From positions 157,418,034 to 157,482,033 of the forward strand of contig OZ005659.1 of NCBI GenBank assembly GCA_963930645.1: a DNA stretch of 64,000 bases, written 5' to 3'. This stretch comes from Salticus scenicus. Lineage: Eukaryota; Arthropoda; Arachnida; Araneae; Salticidae. Numbering within the stretch: position 1 is the first letter of the stretch; the number at the start of each line of letters is the position of its first letter. Made by a program: the position numbers and the translations under genes. The notes beneath the pieces are model-generated. The model did no database searches and was not told the origin of the DNA. It saw nothing but the letters and a program-made list of their open reading frames with translations. This document shows, piece by piece, positions 10,445 through 22,825 of this stretch.

Positions 10445-10924
10445 CACTGAGAAAAAAAAAATATACCGCCTTTCTCTAGAATGAATAAGTAACCATTTTC
10501 TAAATCTCTTAACTAGAAATATAGACTTCCGAGCTATGTGCGTAAGGCACGCCAATAAACTGAATAGACGAAATGATCGAGAGTTTCTAGTGTACACATT
10601 TATAGATGGTGAAACAATATTCTGAATACTCTAAAAATTCTGAATCATTTATATTGCGAGAAATTATCGCTTGATTTTCTAGAATTTGGTAATAAACCAA
10701 GATTATAGTTGAAGAAACCAGCCTCTTGTAGTCTCATTTATTTGCAGAGATTTTTAAATAACTTTGCCCTCGAGAATATATTCAAACGCTCTAGAATTCT
10801 AATAGGGGCTTCTAGAACTCGCTTTCCAAGAGGACTAGAATTTATAAGGATGACATGGAACTATTTTTTCTAGAGCCACAATTTAGATTCTAGATGTCAG
10901 TTACAGAATTTTTTTTTTTCAGTG
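10445..10924 (+). mobile_element. MITE with CACTGAGAAAAA ends, complete 480-bp copy
   Basis: TA at 10443-10444 and 10925-10926. Left end CACTGAGAAAAAA, right end TTTTTTTTTTCAGTG. It is the best complete reference copy for the relatives at 8013, 8548 and 21308. TA duplication and short terminal repeats suggest Tc1/mariner-type mobilisation (inference). Confidence 0.85.
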
Positions 10925-11320
10925 TAAGATCCCAGGCTCCCAGACTGAATATGTATTTCTTATTATATGAGATTTTATTCTTATCAGAGTTATACATGTG
11001 TGCCAAATTTCAGCTCAACCGAACGACAGAAAGTGACTAAAAATTTGAAAATAAATTTTGAAACGGAATTAGGAGCCCAAGGTTTCCAAATTCCAACTCT
11101 AAATCCGATAGTATTTGAGCATTCATTTGAATCAGAGTTATACATGTATACAAATTTCTACTCAATTGGACGATATGAAGTAGTCAATAATTGAAAAATA
11201 AATTTTGAAACAGAATTAGGAGCCCAGGCCTCTCAGACTCCGACTTTTACTTTAGTAGTCCTTTATTACTTAAGCATTTATTGTCATTAGAATTATGCAT
11301 GTATTGAAAATTCTAACTCA

Positions 11321-11423
11321 CAAGGAAACATTCAAAAGGTGTCGTCTTCAAAAAATATTGAAAAAAATATATGTGATTATACTCTTCGAAAAAATTATCG
11401 ACTGAAATGAATTACAGCGACCA

Positions 11424-11457
<34 letters not shown>

Positions 11458-11749
11458 AAATTAAGCATATTTGGCGATTTTATATTATTAGGCGATTGAT
11501 TTTGAGTACTTGGCGGAAAACAAAACACCGTTCTGTTCGTACACAGCAATCTCGGTACACACTAGCGAACTGAACGCCTAACAGCGCTAAATCGCCAAAT
11601 ATGCTTAATTTTGATAATTTTTTTGTGGTCGCTGTAATTCATTTCAGTCGATAATTGTTTCACTTCCTGGTGTTTTATGAAGAGTAGAATCATATATATA
11701 TATATTTTTCAATATTTTTTGTAGACGACACCTTTTGAATGTTTCCTTG
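11321..11749. mobile_element. Fold-back element with CAAGGAAACATTC ends
   Basis: Arms 11321-11495 and 11586-11749 are inverse copies (CAAGGAAACATTCAAAAGG / CCTTTTGAATGTTTCCTTG at the tips; TTAAGCATATTTGGCGATTT near the centre). The 90-bp loop contains TACACACTAGCGAACTGAAC. Flanking TCA occurs on both sides (11318-11320 and 11750-11752), a possible 3-bp target duplication. The left arm carries a 32-base A run that is short in the right arm. Confidence 0.8.
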
Positions 11750-11765
11750 TCAGTCGGATAGTAGA

Positions 11766-12818
11766 AAATGGGTGTAAATTAAATTTTTAAATTTCACACA
11801 GATGCATAAATAAAGAACTTAAAATGTTAAATTAAAAGTATAAAAAAAAAAGTGCGGACTTATGACTTTGATGCAATCTATAACAGACTGAAAATAATTT
11901 TAATGAAAATATACATATGTCTAACACACACACACACACACACACAAAACTCATTTTAATTTTTTTTTTTCTGATTATCAAAAACATTCAAAGTTTTTTT
12001 TTTATAATTCATCAAAATATTATTAATTATTTTACTTATTAAACTAAACATTTCAAATTTCTTATCAAATAACTAATATAAGTTATATATTCAATTTTAT
12101 TTCCATTTCAAATACGTACATTTATTATATTTCTCTCTTTCATATCTTTGAAGAAATTCATACATTAAAGAAATTCATATCTTTGTGAGCAAAGTATAAA
12201 TCCATGAGCAAGTTTCCTATCATACTAATTTACGCTAATTAAGTTGTTCGCTTATACAATAGAAAAAAGAGCAAACTTGAGTTTCCACAAAGTAGATTAT
12301 GATTTTTCCATGCACCTAATATGATACATGCATCAACAAAACTTTTGTGTTTGTGAACACGAATAATTATTCATCATGAGATTACATTCACAAATTAGTA
12401 ATTTTTCTTGTGTATAATTTTTCTGATTTTTACTTTAGTCATTCTAAACGAAAAGAAGAACCTTAGAAAAATGCATTTTTTTAGCAATCACTGAATTATG
12501 ATTCATTAGAGATTCGTTAGTTATTTTTTCCAAATTAGTGTACTTCATTTGAAAAATGAGCAAGTAGAAATCCAATTTTTTAAAAATGCTACACTTTTTA
12601 GAACTTCATTAACGGTTACAAAGAACTTGGAAATTTTTATTTCAAACTTTATTTAAAATGCAAGTAGTTTATAAAAATACAATATGTATGTATGTATATA
12701 TATGCATAATGTATGTGCATATACTTCGTATAAATTGAACATGTATGTGTCAAAAGATAGAGTATTATTTGCATATTTAAAGATGTATGTATTTTATAAA
12801 AATACAGTATATATATAT
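11766..12818. other. AT-rich stretch without recognisable gene
   Basis: Contains a (CA)n run at about 11928-11946, poly-T runs and TATG-rich microsatellite-like sequence at 12680-12770. Nothing else seen. Confidence 0.6.
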
Positions 12819-13390
12819 ACAGGATGCTCCAAAAGTCCCACACCACCCTCCTAACTCGAAAATGAGTCGGAATTATGCAAAATGGCGAAACATATGTTCA
12901 ATGAATTCGAGAGGGACCTCTTTTGGTGTAAAAAGTTTTGGCCCTGGGGGGGGGGCGTTAGGGGGCCGCTAGGGAGCACAACTTTAAAATTTCAAATGGA
13001 ATAGTATGCCTCGTGATACATACCTGGAAACATCTCTTCAAATCAGTGAATTTGATATAGATAGTTTCGCCCTACGATGATTATTAAAAGATATACTTGT
13101 ATTTTTAGACCTTTGAAATGTGGATTTTATACTTATGTATCCTCTTTAATAATCATTGCAGTACAAAACTGTTTATATAAAATTTATTGTCTTGAAGAGA
13201 CGTTTCCAGCCATGCACCACAAGCCATACTTTCCTGTTTGAAATTTTAAAGTTGCCCTCCCTAGCAGCACTACTACAACCCTCTTGCCCGGGCCCAAACA
13301 TTTTTGGGCAAAGTATGTCGTGTGATACATCCCTGGAAACGTCTTTTCAAGACAATGAATTCGATATAAACAATTTTGTCCTGAAATGAT
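12819..13390. repeat. Transposon fragment beginning ACAGGATGCTCCAAAAGTC, with internal inverted module
   Basis: ACAGGATGCTCCAAAAGTC is the type of opening seen on many arthropod DNA-transposon repeats. A module (ATACCTGGAAACATCTCTTC, about 13019-13068) recurs directly at about 13328-13385 and inverted at 13160-13215. The two open frames at 13156 and 13184 read opposite strands of this palindrome and are not genes. Contains a G run at 12948-12956. Confidence 0.5.
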
Positions 13391-13392
13391 TA

Positions 13393-13470
13393 TTAACCAC
13401 TTCACCGTTCAGCCCGAGATAACTCGGGGGAAACGTAGCCTTCCACATACTGCAGCGGCCGGTGAAGTGG
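13393..13470. mobile_element. Possible tiny TTAA-type inverted-repeat element
   Basis: TTAA followed by CCACTTCACCG, and 50 bp later CGGTGAAGTGG. The termini resemble piggyBac-type ends, but only the left side has TTAA. It could be a solo hairpin. Confidence 0.35.
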
Positions 13471-13869
13471 TGAAGTGGCAGTACACGCCCCCCCCCCCAC
13501 CCCACCACACACACACAGAGAGTAATAATTTTCCGATAAAATGATGTAAAAAAAAATTTCCGAAACCTATTTTAGATTATTTAAAAGTATTTTGAATCTT
13601 ATTATCTTGCTTTATTAATTTTATGACTTAATCTGCAACCTATCTTTACAGTGTTGAAATATAGGGTAAAAGAAAGTCGTTTGAGTGACAAACTAGATTA
13701 TTTTTTTCCTTTCTAGTAAAATATCAAATAATTCTAACCGGTAGTTTTACAATCATAGTGATTTGAAAATTGCAACTTTAATTGTAATCTGCTTGTAGGA
13801 TAGAAGGAAGCAAAAATGGCATTTAATATTATCATAAAAAGAAATTAAACAAAAAGCCAGCACTTTTTT

Positions 13870-14694
13870 ACTTTCTTCTATACGTATATATAGAAAGTAT
13901 TGTATTCAGGAAAATTTTTGAACTCCAGTTTTCGATGGATTTACACGTTTTTGGATGTCCCCACGATTCGACTATTTTTAGAAATGTCTGTCTGTCTGTG
14001 TGTGTGGACGCTGTATCACAAATTTTGTGGACACTGTATCTAACGAACCATTGAACGAAATTTAACCAAACTTGGCATTTAGTTGAATATTGGCATAAAC
14101 TGGTGCTGATTAGATTTGTGGAACAATGTATAACAGGTGACGCTGTGATCGCATTTTTTCTGAATTATTAACATAGCAGTATGGGACAAAATTTCGTATA
14201 AATTTACATATTGAGAGTTATTTTAAACGTGTGATTGTAAAATTAATGTGAATTATTTATAATAGTAGTAGTTAACTAGGAAAAATTTTTTGTGTATGTG
14301 GGAGCATCGCTTCTTCCCCTGGGGATAAGTATGCCCCCGGAGGTAGTAAATTTTCAATATGGGTGTCTTTCGAAAGATCTCAATATCTTAAAAATGAATG
14401 TTTGAACTATAGAACTGTAATAATTTAAAACAAAGTTATGGATTTTTTTTTTTAATCTTTTAACACAAAAAAAAAAAAAAAAAAAAAAAAAAAAGAAAAA
14501 GAAAATATATCGTTTATATATTTAATTGGCAAAAACTTGACTTTCTTTCGGCATTTAGTAATATTATTCTGTCAGATAAAATTTGTCTGCATTTATAATG
14601 TAAAATAATACAATAATTTAATAAATAATTTATATTAACGAATTTTGTGTAAAATTATATAGAAGAAAGTCATGTGGTGGCCACATCATCCTAG
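13870..14694 (-). mobile_element. Helentron/DINE-1-like element, family A copy 1
   Basis: On the minus strand the 5' end reads CTAGGATGATGTGGCCACC then ACATGACTTTCTTCTATA. The 3' end (near 13870) is a palindrome, ACTTTC-TATATATACG-TATAGAAGAAAGT. Internally it has the conserved GTAAATCCATCGAAAACTGG-like segment and CTGTCTGTCTGTGTGTGTGG. Related copies lie at 20044, 29538, 42759, 57774 and 58618. The layout (subterminal inverted motif, 3' hairpin, no target duplication) resembles non-autonomous Helentrons such as DINE-1; the class assignment is inference. Contains an A run at 14466-14494. Confidence 0.65.
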
Positions 14695-15429
14695 TTATTT
14701 ATTAAACAAATTTTAACAAATAATGTAAAAAATATTTCAACTTGCAGTAACTACGATATATATTTTCTAACTTATCTGCATTAATTATTTATTTCATATA
14801 TATTCCTTTTAAATAGCATTAAATATCAGATTCATTAACTGACGAAGAAATCCCTAAAGCTATTTAACTTTTAAAATACCCAGAGCTATTTACATATGGT
14901 TTTAAATAGAACAGTGGCTTCGTATAACTCTCAAAACGATTTTAATACTGATGCTTCCAGGTACATAATCTCAAAACTAATGTTCAGATGAAATTAAATT
15001 TCAAACTTACTCGAATTCGAACATTATTACTTCTCTGCTTCGTTAAAATTGTGAGATCAGTTCTGAAATAAATTTGTTTATGGTATAATTTTCCCACGAG
15101 TGTTAATAATTTCAACAGAAAGTTAAAAGTGGTATGAAACATATTACTTAGAGGCATAGATTAGAAAATTGCTAAGATAAAAATATCTAAAATGCAATAC
15201 ACAATAATAAAAAGGAATTTTTAACCTGATTTTTAATGTTATGAGAATTTGCATTAATGTATATTTATTTATTACTCAGTTGTCTAATTTTTAAATGTTA
15301 AAAATATTAAACTTCTACAGAATGTGCAAAAATATAAATACCATTTGTATTTTTAATTGGATATTTTAAAGGTTAATAAAGTTAAACAGTGATATCAAAA
15401 TTTATTTTTCTCAATATTACATAATATTA
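14695..15429. other. AT-rich stretch without recognisable gene
   Basis: No gene, RNA or clear repeat boundary recognised. Confidence 0.55.
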
Positions 15430-15535
15430 CTTACAAACATTGAATAAACACCATAAAATGCAATAAACTCGCGACAATTGTTTCGGGTCGAAAAAACACA
15501 CGACCCTTCATCATTTTTTATTAAATTACATAATA
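15430..15535 (-). mobile_element. Second Penelope-like relic, 3' end only
   Basis: On the minus strand a hammerhead-like core is followed by GCGAGTTTATTGCATTTTAT and GGTGTTTATTCAATG. This matches the position and style of the TTTATGGTGT segment after the ribozyme in the element at 5040-5686, but the sequence is otherwise different, so it comes from another lineage. No coding remains. Confidence 0.6.
15466..15514 (-). ncRNA. Degenerate hammerhead ribozyme motif
   Basis: Minus strand: ATGATGA (15514-15508; the consensus core has C in first place), an extra A, stem II GGGTCG (15506-15501) with a 10-nt loop and CGACCC (15490-15485), GAAA (15484-15481), self-complementary stem III ACAATTGT (15481-15474), then C as the cleavage-site base. 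The 5' side of stem I does not pair with GCGAG, and the first core C is changed, so it is probably inactive. Confidence 0.55.
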
Positions 15536-15633
15536 TACTTTTCATTCTATTTATTTTTATTTTATATTATTTATTTATTTTGAGCTTTCTCTATCTGTGT
15601 ATGCAATAAAGACTGTAATAGGGCTATACTAAT

Positions 15634-15768
15634 TCTAACAAAAAGCATACCACATCAAATACACTAATAAGTCTTCAAAACAAAACATATTAAAATCGCA
15701 TAAATTTTAAATTGAGGATTTCAAACCAAAGCATTAAACTTCTTTAGAAATTATCTGAAACTGCTGTC

Positions 15769-15805
<37 letters not shown>

Positions 15806-16740
15806 ATGACATTTAAATGCAAATTTATTAATATAATAAACTCAAGAGTTCAAATTCATGTCCATTGTTATTTAAATGTTTGAATAACTTTAAATATATT
15901 ATACCATTTTTAAGTAGTAAATGAATATTTTTTCTGATAAACAATTGAATGTTGATTATATTTCTTAATAATTATAAGCAAGGTATTGTGTATTGCAAAG
16001 GTTACCTTTAAAATAAGCTTTTCTAAAATTTCTTAAAATGTCCATTTAACTGAGATTTTCTTATTTTCTTATTTATTTATTTATTTTTTTTTTTTTTACT
16101 TTAAATTTTGCCAGAAGTATAAATATTGCTAAAATTACATAAAATCCTCTGAAACTTTTCTTTTCATTTTTATAATTTTTTTGTACTTTAGATTTTACTA
16201 ATTCTAACAAAAGACATACCACGTCAAATTCACTAATAAGTGTTCAAAACAAAACATATTAAAATTGCATAAATTTAAAATTGAGGATTTTAAACCAAAG
16301 TATTAAACTTTTTTAGAAATTATCTGAAACTACTGTCAGGGAAAAAAATATCATGATATTTAAATGTAAATTTGTTAATATAATAAACTCAAGAGTTCAA
16401 ATTCATGTCAATTGTTAATTAAAATTTTGAATAAATTTAAGTGTATTATACCATTTATAAATAGTAAATAAATGAATATTTTTCTTGAAAAACAATTGAA
16501 TACTGATTATATTTCTTAATAGTTATAAGCAAGGTATTGTATACTGCAAAGGTTACTTTTAAAATAAGCTTTCCTAAAATTACTTAAAATGCCCATTTAA
16601 GTGAGACTTTTCCTTATTATTTTTTTAACTTTAGATTTTGCCAGACGTATAAATATTGCTAAAATTACATAAAATGTCCATTCCTCTGAAACATTTCCTT
16701 TCATTTTTATAACTATTTTTGTGCTTTAGATTTTGCCAAA
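15634..16740 (+). repeat. Tandem duplication, two units of about 565 bp
   Basis: ATTCTAACAAAAAGCATACC at about 15635 recurs as ATTCTAACAAAAGACATACC at about 16200. Order is kept through GAAATTATCTGAAACTGCTG, AACTCAAGAGTTCAAATTC and ATAAGCAAGGTATTGT to GTATAAATATTGCTAAAATT. Divergence is modest apart from the A run at 15774-15800, absent from the second unit. Confidence 0.8.
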
Positions 16741-17124
16741 CATATAAAATTTAACAGATTTATCAGTAAAATACTTTTAAAAGAAAAACATTTGTTAGAA
16801 AATGTCTGCCTCTCAGTCTGTTTGCGTGCCCAAGATTTTGTAATATACTTTAGCTTAATAACTATTACATTTTTTTTTTTCATGTAAAGTTTTTTTCTTT
16901 TTTTATTATTATATCTGACTAATTAGTTGTAGGGCGACTAAGGTGCCCGTTGAAAAATGATCATTTCATTTTATTTATTTTTCACTTCAAATAATTGATT
17001 TGCTAGCAAGCCCGTGGAAAGTATTCGCACTTTATTTATCTCTTCGTTACCTTTAAAATTTAAAATTATTATTATTTTATAGACGTCATTTTTTATATCA
17101 TCACGGTGCCATACAGACGCAAAT

Positions 17125-17174
<50 letters not shown>

Positions 17175-17201
17175 CCACGGGAAAGCTTATTTCATTTTAT
17201 G

Positions 17202-17236
<35 letters not shown>

Positions 17237-18959
17237 CAACAGTTACAAAATTAAATGTCTATTTTGAAGCTACTCTATTTTCATATTTTGATTAATTTCA
17301 AAAAATCTAACCAAAAATTCGTTACAAATAAGGTACCAAATGAAAGGGGCGATTTTTCTGAATCCGTCGGATTAAATATCTCATCGATCGGACAGTTAGA
17401 TTTTTTAAAATTAACTAAAGAGTGAAAATTAGGTGGCAACTTGCGTTCACACGCAGACAGAGTCCAAGGGAATCTCTTAGCCTTTTTAAGTGTGACAGAG
17501 TCAGTCAGTGACGAGCATAACTATATATGCTGATTACATGCTATAGAAAATATATAGTATATATTTTCTATTTTATGTCAATTATAGATATAACATTTTT
17601 TAGTTATTTCTATATTCGAAGTAAAAAGTAATATGTTCATAAAAAATTTTGATCTCCGGATTTACTACTACTTTACACATTTTCAGTAGCCCTGAACGAG
17701 TTTTGTCCATTGTTAGAAAATGTCTGTCTGTCAGTCTATGTTCATGAACAATATTTTGTGGCAGCGTTAGCACACACTTTCGGACAAACGTATATTTAGT
17801 TGCACTTTGGTTTAAATTAGTGCCTGTTAACTATTAGAACAAATCTGTCAGTAGGGAACTCTATTGTGTCCCCCCCCCATACCCCCTATTTTCCCCGCGT
17901 ACAGCAAGATTATATTTTAGCTTCGAAAGCGTATAAATGCACCACATTTGATATGAGACGTGGCCATTATGAAAATGAGTACGGAGTAAAATTTGGCGCA
18001 CCTCGGTCCACAGATGCTGCTATTACTTAAACCTTCTGCTATTTTCCATATTGCTACATCTCAGGATCTATTAATTAAAAGTACACTATCTTATTAGTAA
18101 TATATTCCTAGTGACAAGGTGGTATTAAATATTTGTCCATGCTAAATGATAATTGGTACTGTCCTACATCATGATATGCAAGAAAGTTTTGTAACATTGG
18201 TTACATTGGTCACTCACTGTGAGTTCCAAACGGTTATAGGGATTTTTGTTCCCACAGGAGAAAAATTTGTCTACGGTCCTGCTAAAGCGGAAGACCGTAG
18301 TTTAATTTATTAATAAGATATACATCGAAAGTTGTACTTAAGACTGTTTTGGGGAAAGCTTAAAATGATAAAAAAGAAAAAGAAAAAGAAAAGAAATCAA
18401 AAATGAAATCAAATGAAATGAAAATAAACAAATAATAATAATTACATTTAGACAAATTACATTTCGTTGACAGAGAAAAGTAAATCAACGGATGTACTGT
18501 TAAAATTTATATTTAATAAATGAGTAATTTTCGTTTATGGTATTATAAATATGTTTTAACTTATTGTAATTATCTGGATTTAATAATACGAGTATTGCTT
18601 TTAAGTTTTACCCTATAGATTTATTACTATTAAATTTAAAGTTGTTTTTAATTAATAAGTATTTTTCAAATATATAACAAAAAGGATTGCCTAATTTCTT
18701 AAATTTACAAAGTGCATTTGGTAGTTTATTGATTTTAAAAAGGAAAGTATGGAAGCTACCATTTCAGCCATAACTTAATAATTTGAAAAAGAAGTTATAT
18801 TTAAAAAAAAAAAAAAAGCCAAAATTACAGTTTTTACAGATTCTCTTTTAGAAATTTCTAGATGAAATTAATTTTTACTATAAGCATACATGTTATCTAT
18901 TACTTTATCAATAAATATTGTTTATATTGCACGAGATTTGGACATTTTTAATAAAAATT
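16741..18959. other. AT-rich stretch with fragments of dispersed families
   Basis: At 17600-18190 lies a diverged minus-strand relic of family A (AGTAAAAAGTAATATG then TTAGAAAATGTCTGTCTGTC). The block at about 17310-17435 (GGTACCAAATGAAAGG ... ATTAGGTGGCAAC) recurs inverted at about 53636-53780. There is a (TA)n run at 17132-17157 next to poly-T and poly-A. No coding sequence seen. Confidence 0.5.
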
Positions 18960-20043
18960 CGAGGATATATTAAAAAAACAGGGGGGGGGGGTGAATTATC
19001 AAGCACGGTGATTATTTTGTAATTCTTTTCTGTTAGAATAAAATATTTTGCTATAACTGCAATAAAATTAATTTACTTTAAAAAAATACTACCTACTGAT
19101 TTTGTTAATTTTACGACAGAAAATTTAAATTATTATAACAAAAATTATTATAAGATAAAATGTTAAATTAAAAAGTATAAAACTGTTTAATATATTTTAT
19201 TTAAAAGCAATTTCTGTATGCATATAAAAATAAAAACACGTCTTTTTCCAAAAATAATTATATTGATCCTTTTTAACTTTATATTCCGATTTGGTAATCA
19301 CTTTTTTTTTCTTTTATTGTGTGAAATGAAAAATTTTAATCTGAAACATAAGTGATGAAATCAAATTGTAGAAAAAATATTTAAAATTATTAATGTATTT
19401 TATAAAATTTATTCTGATTGCTAAAAGCAAAGTACTTTTCTCTAAAACATTAAGCAAATTAAAAACGTTTGAAAATAAAATGGAAAATAAATTTAATTAC
19501 AACGATTTATAAATAAAGCGACAAATTGAATTTCATGCTCTGCTTTACATAATTAGATTTAGAACACAAAATTAGTTTTTTAATTTGTTTCCACAATAAT
19601 TTTAAATAAAATCTCTTTCCAAATGCTCAGTCAGAAAAATCATCTTAAATGTCGGTTTCATAAAATGACTTTACTTCTTAATTAAAAACAACATACGAAG
19701 GAAAATAAACTTAATTATTTTTCAGAGATAAACTAGGTGAAATGAAAAGTAAATTTATTTCGGAATTACAAGAAGTGGTATTTTTTTTTTTTTTTTTATT
19801 ATTATTATTAAAAAATGTATCTAGCAACTTACTGTAGTACTTTAGTAAATTATTCTGGAAAAGTAGAAAAAAAAATTAAAATTAAATATAAAAAGCAAGT
19901 AATTGAAAATCTAAATTAAGGATGAATTTTGAATGTGAGAATATTGGACAAAACCAATAATAAATATTGTTAAATATTTAATAACGTTTATTGAATTTTA
20001 AATCGAGTGGATCAAATTGTTTTTTTAAATTTCAAAGTAAAAC
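18960..20043 (+). repeat. Long dispersed repeat D, first part (shared with 33000-33480)
   Basis: Segments such as GATAAACTAGGTGAAATGAA followed by AGTAAATTTATTTCGGAATT recur at about 33240-33290. Another part of the family, with ATTCATAACTAAAATAGTTC, occurs at 22262-22790 and 33600-34030. No coding capacity recognised. Confidence 0.55.
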
Positions 20044-20679
20044 CTAGTATGTTGTGAGCACCACAAGACTTTCTTCTATATTTTCCGATACAAATCCACT
20101 CAATACAAATAGTTTATTAAAAGTATTATTTATTAAAGTAATCTTCCATGATGAATGTAAACAGTTTTCATCTTAGAGAACTAAAACACTAAATATCCAA
20201 ATAAAATCAGTTCTTTTCTCAGCAAATGACATCTTAAAAATGCTTCCCCCCCCTCCCCTCCCCCTTAAGTTTTTTATTGTTAAAAACGAAAAATAATTTT
20301 ATTTTAAATTATCTCAGACCGATGGTTCTACCATTCATTGCAAAGATACTAACGAGTTCTTTGGAAAAATATCCATTTGTGACCCTCGGAGGGGGGGGGG
20401 ATGTCTTTCTCCCAGGAGGGTGGGAAGCGATGCTCTTGCATATACAAATAATTTCTGCGGTTGTTTATCACTATTACAAATAATTATTTTTAAAATAATT
20501 ATCTATAAAAATTATAATTTAATCATCTATAAAATCTATAATTTATCTATAATTTAATTATCTATTATCTATTTTAATTATCTATAATAATAATTCTCAT
20601 TATGAACATTTATACGAAATTTTGACCAGTACTTCTTGAGATATAGTTGCCATATATACACTCGCACACACTACAGACA

Positions 20680-20721
<42 letters not shown>

Positions 20722-21033
20722 GGAGAGAGAGAGCTATTTGCGCCAAAATTTGATAGGCTCCATTCTAAGAGAATGCACAACTGCATATAAATTTATATGA
20801 AATTCTGTACGGTATAATATAACAATAAATTTAGACGATATTAATGAAAAGGTGTCGTGTATAGGGGACGCAGTATGAAATTCTCAATACTTTATTTATT
20901 TATTTTCATTGCTAGTTATGAAGAATAACTCAGGTATTATCCACTATGAAAGGACTCGTAAATGTGGAAAAGTTGGCTATACCACGCGAGAAACCCACGT
21001 GCATGACAGGACAATTTTAAAATTCTAGAAAGT

Positions 21034-21069
<36 letters not shown>

Positions 21070-22261
21070 AATTTTCTCACCCAAATGAAAAACCTTATGC
21101 CGGTAGACCGAGACTGGACAGGAGAAATAAATCAACGTTTTCTCCCCCCCCCCCCAAAAAAAAAAAAAAAAAAAAATAATTAATATATATATATATATAT
21201 ATATATCCATTTATTGGCTAGTAAAAGTAACACCACATGCTGATCCCGGGCTATTCGTTTTCTGTCTTAAAAAAGGATCCGGTAATTAACAATATTCGTG
21301 TATTTTACACTGAGAAAAAATTATGTAACTGACATTTAGAATCTAAATTGCGGCTCTAGAAAAAATAGTTTCATGTAAACCTTATAAATTATAGTTCCCT
21401 TTGAAAACGAGTTCTAGAAACATCCATTAGAATTCTAGAGCGTTTGTCTATATTATCGAAGTCAAACTTATTTAAAAATCTCTGCAAATAAATGAGAATA
21501 CAAGAGGTGAGTTTTAACAATTATAATCTTGGTTTGTGACTTAATTTTAGAAAACAAAATGAATTTCTCGCAATACAAAGGATTAAGAATATTCAGAATA
21601 TTGTTTCACCATCTAGAAATGTATAGACTAGAAATTCTCGATCATTTCGTCTATTTAGCTTATTGCCGTGCTTTATACGTATAGCTCAGAAATCTATATT
21701 TATAGTTTAGGAATTTAGAAAATGATCACTTATTCGTTCTAGATGAAGGTGGTATATATTTTTTTCTCAGTGCATACTGGGATACATCCATAATAAGCCT
21801 TTCTGAAGAGACCTAAGAATATCATTAGTTATATTTTAGATGTTTAAAGTTTTACATTACTGAGGAGAAAGGGGGAAGCGCGACGGCACTAATCGCCGAC
21901 TGAAGAGCAAAGGAAATGAGGATGTTGACACACACAACGATGTTTCATGCAATTTTCATATGAGCCAATAGGAGTATTAGAGGGAGTCGCTACAGACTAT
22001 CTCCAGATCGCGCGATAGAACCTCGAAAAACCCGATAACTAGCGCACTGCTATGAAATAGATCAGCGTACTTCTTGAGATGAAAAATTTGTGTCCTGTGT
22101 CACAAAAGTTTTGTCCCTGGCTCGTAGATACACACACATAGGTATTTACTAAAAATGGTCAAATTGTGTTCTAGACATCTCAAAACGTGTAATACATCGA
22201 AAATCCAGATTTGAAACTTTTTACGAAACCAACGCTTTCTAGTGTCGAATATAGAAGAAGG
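20044..22261 (+). mobile_element. Helentron/DINE-1-like element, family A copy 2, expanded by insertions
   Basis: The 5' end reads CTAGTATGTTGTGAGCACC then ACAAGACTTTCTTCTATA. The conserved 3' part is at 22070-22261 (CTCAAAACGTGTAATACATC, AACGCTTTCTAGTG, TATAGAAGAAGG). Between them lie C and G runs, a (CA)n array at about 20680-20717, A runs at 21042-21067 and 21156-21175, a (TA)n run, and the MITE at 21308-21772. The assignment of one element over 2.2 kb rests on the two matching ends. The middle may hold further insertions. Confidence 0.5.
21308..21772 (-). mobile_element. MITE with CACTGAGAAAAA ends, inside family A copy 2
   Basis: CACTGAGAAAAAATTATG at the left, TATTTTTTTCTCAGTG at the right; preceded by TA and followed by CA (altered TA). 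Reverse orientation relative to 10445-10924, with all internal landmarks present. Confidence 0.83.
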
Positions 22262-22825
22262 TAATATTTAAAACAGTATATAAAGCAACTTGCAATATAA
22301 AAATCGTTTCACTTCATATTACTTTAATCATTGCTCATATTTTTTTCACAGTAGTTGAGTGGAAATTTAAAAAGTAAAATCAGTCCTTTTGTTAAACATA
22401 AGATTTAGTTTTTATATTTAAAGTCATCAGTAACACACGTCTGTATAAAAATGTTAAAAATACTAAAACTTTACTATTAAAAATTCATAACTAAAATAGT
22501 TCTGCGTTTGGTTATTTTTATTTTACTAATGTAAAAGGATACTGAATTATATGCATATACGTGACTTTTTTCTACTATGTTTTACGATACGGAAATGATT
22601 TTACAACTGGAAATGTTTTTATTCTGAATATAAGATAAATTTGAAATTTTGCCAACACGAATTTCTATTTTTATTGATATAACATATTTTTATTCCATGT
22701 CTAGAACTTTCAGGCATAATTTTTTAAACATGTACACAAGTTGGCTTAAAAAAGAATGGATTGATTTCAAAGTATAAATATGTAAATTTATACGACGTCA
22801 CGATAACCAATGAAGTTATTACTTA
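22262..22825 (+). repeat. Long dispersed repeat D, second part
   Basis: Matches 33600-34030 over some 430 bp, with shared TTCATAACTAAAATAGTTCT, GAAATTTTGCCAA and ATATAACA-type landmarks in the same order. Confidence 0.65.

Larger units (their letters stand above)
10016..11765 (+). repeat. Tandem array of about 155-bp units, opened by three insertions
   Basis: Units share TATACATGTGTGCCAAATTT, TCAACCGAACGACAGAAAG, AATAAATTTTGAAACGGAATT and AGGAGCCCAGG-like pieces. Copies lie at about 10016-10187, 10405-10442, 10927-11090, 11091-11250, 11251-11320 and 11750-11790. The elements at 10190, 10445 and 11321 interrupt the array. The 75-codon open frame at 10967 only reflects this repeat. Confidence 0.7.

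Noticed and set aside
10967..11194. 75-codon open frame with a repeated pattern
   Set aside because: It spans two copies of the 155-bp tandem unit; the internal similarity is DNA-level repetition.
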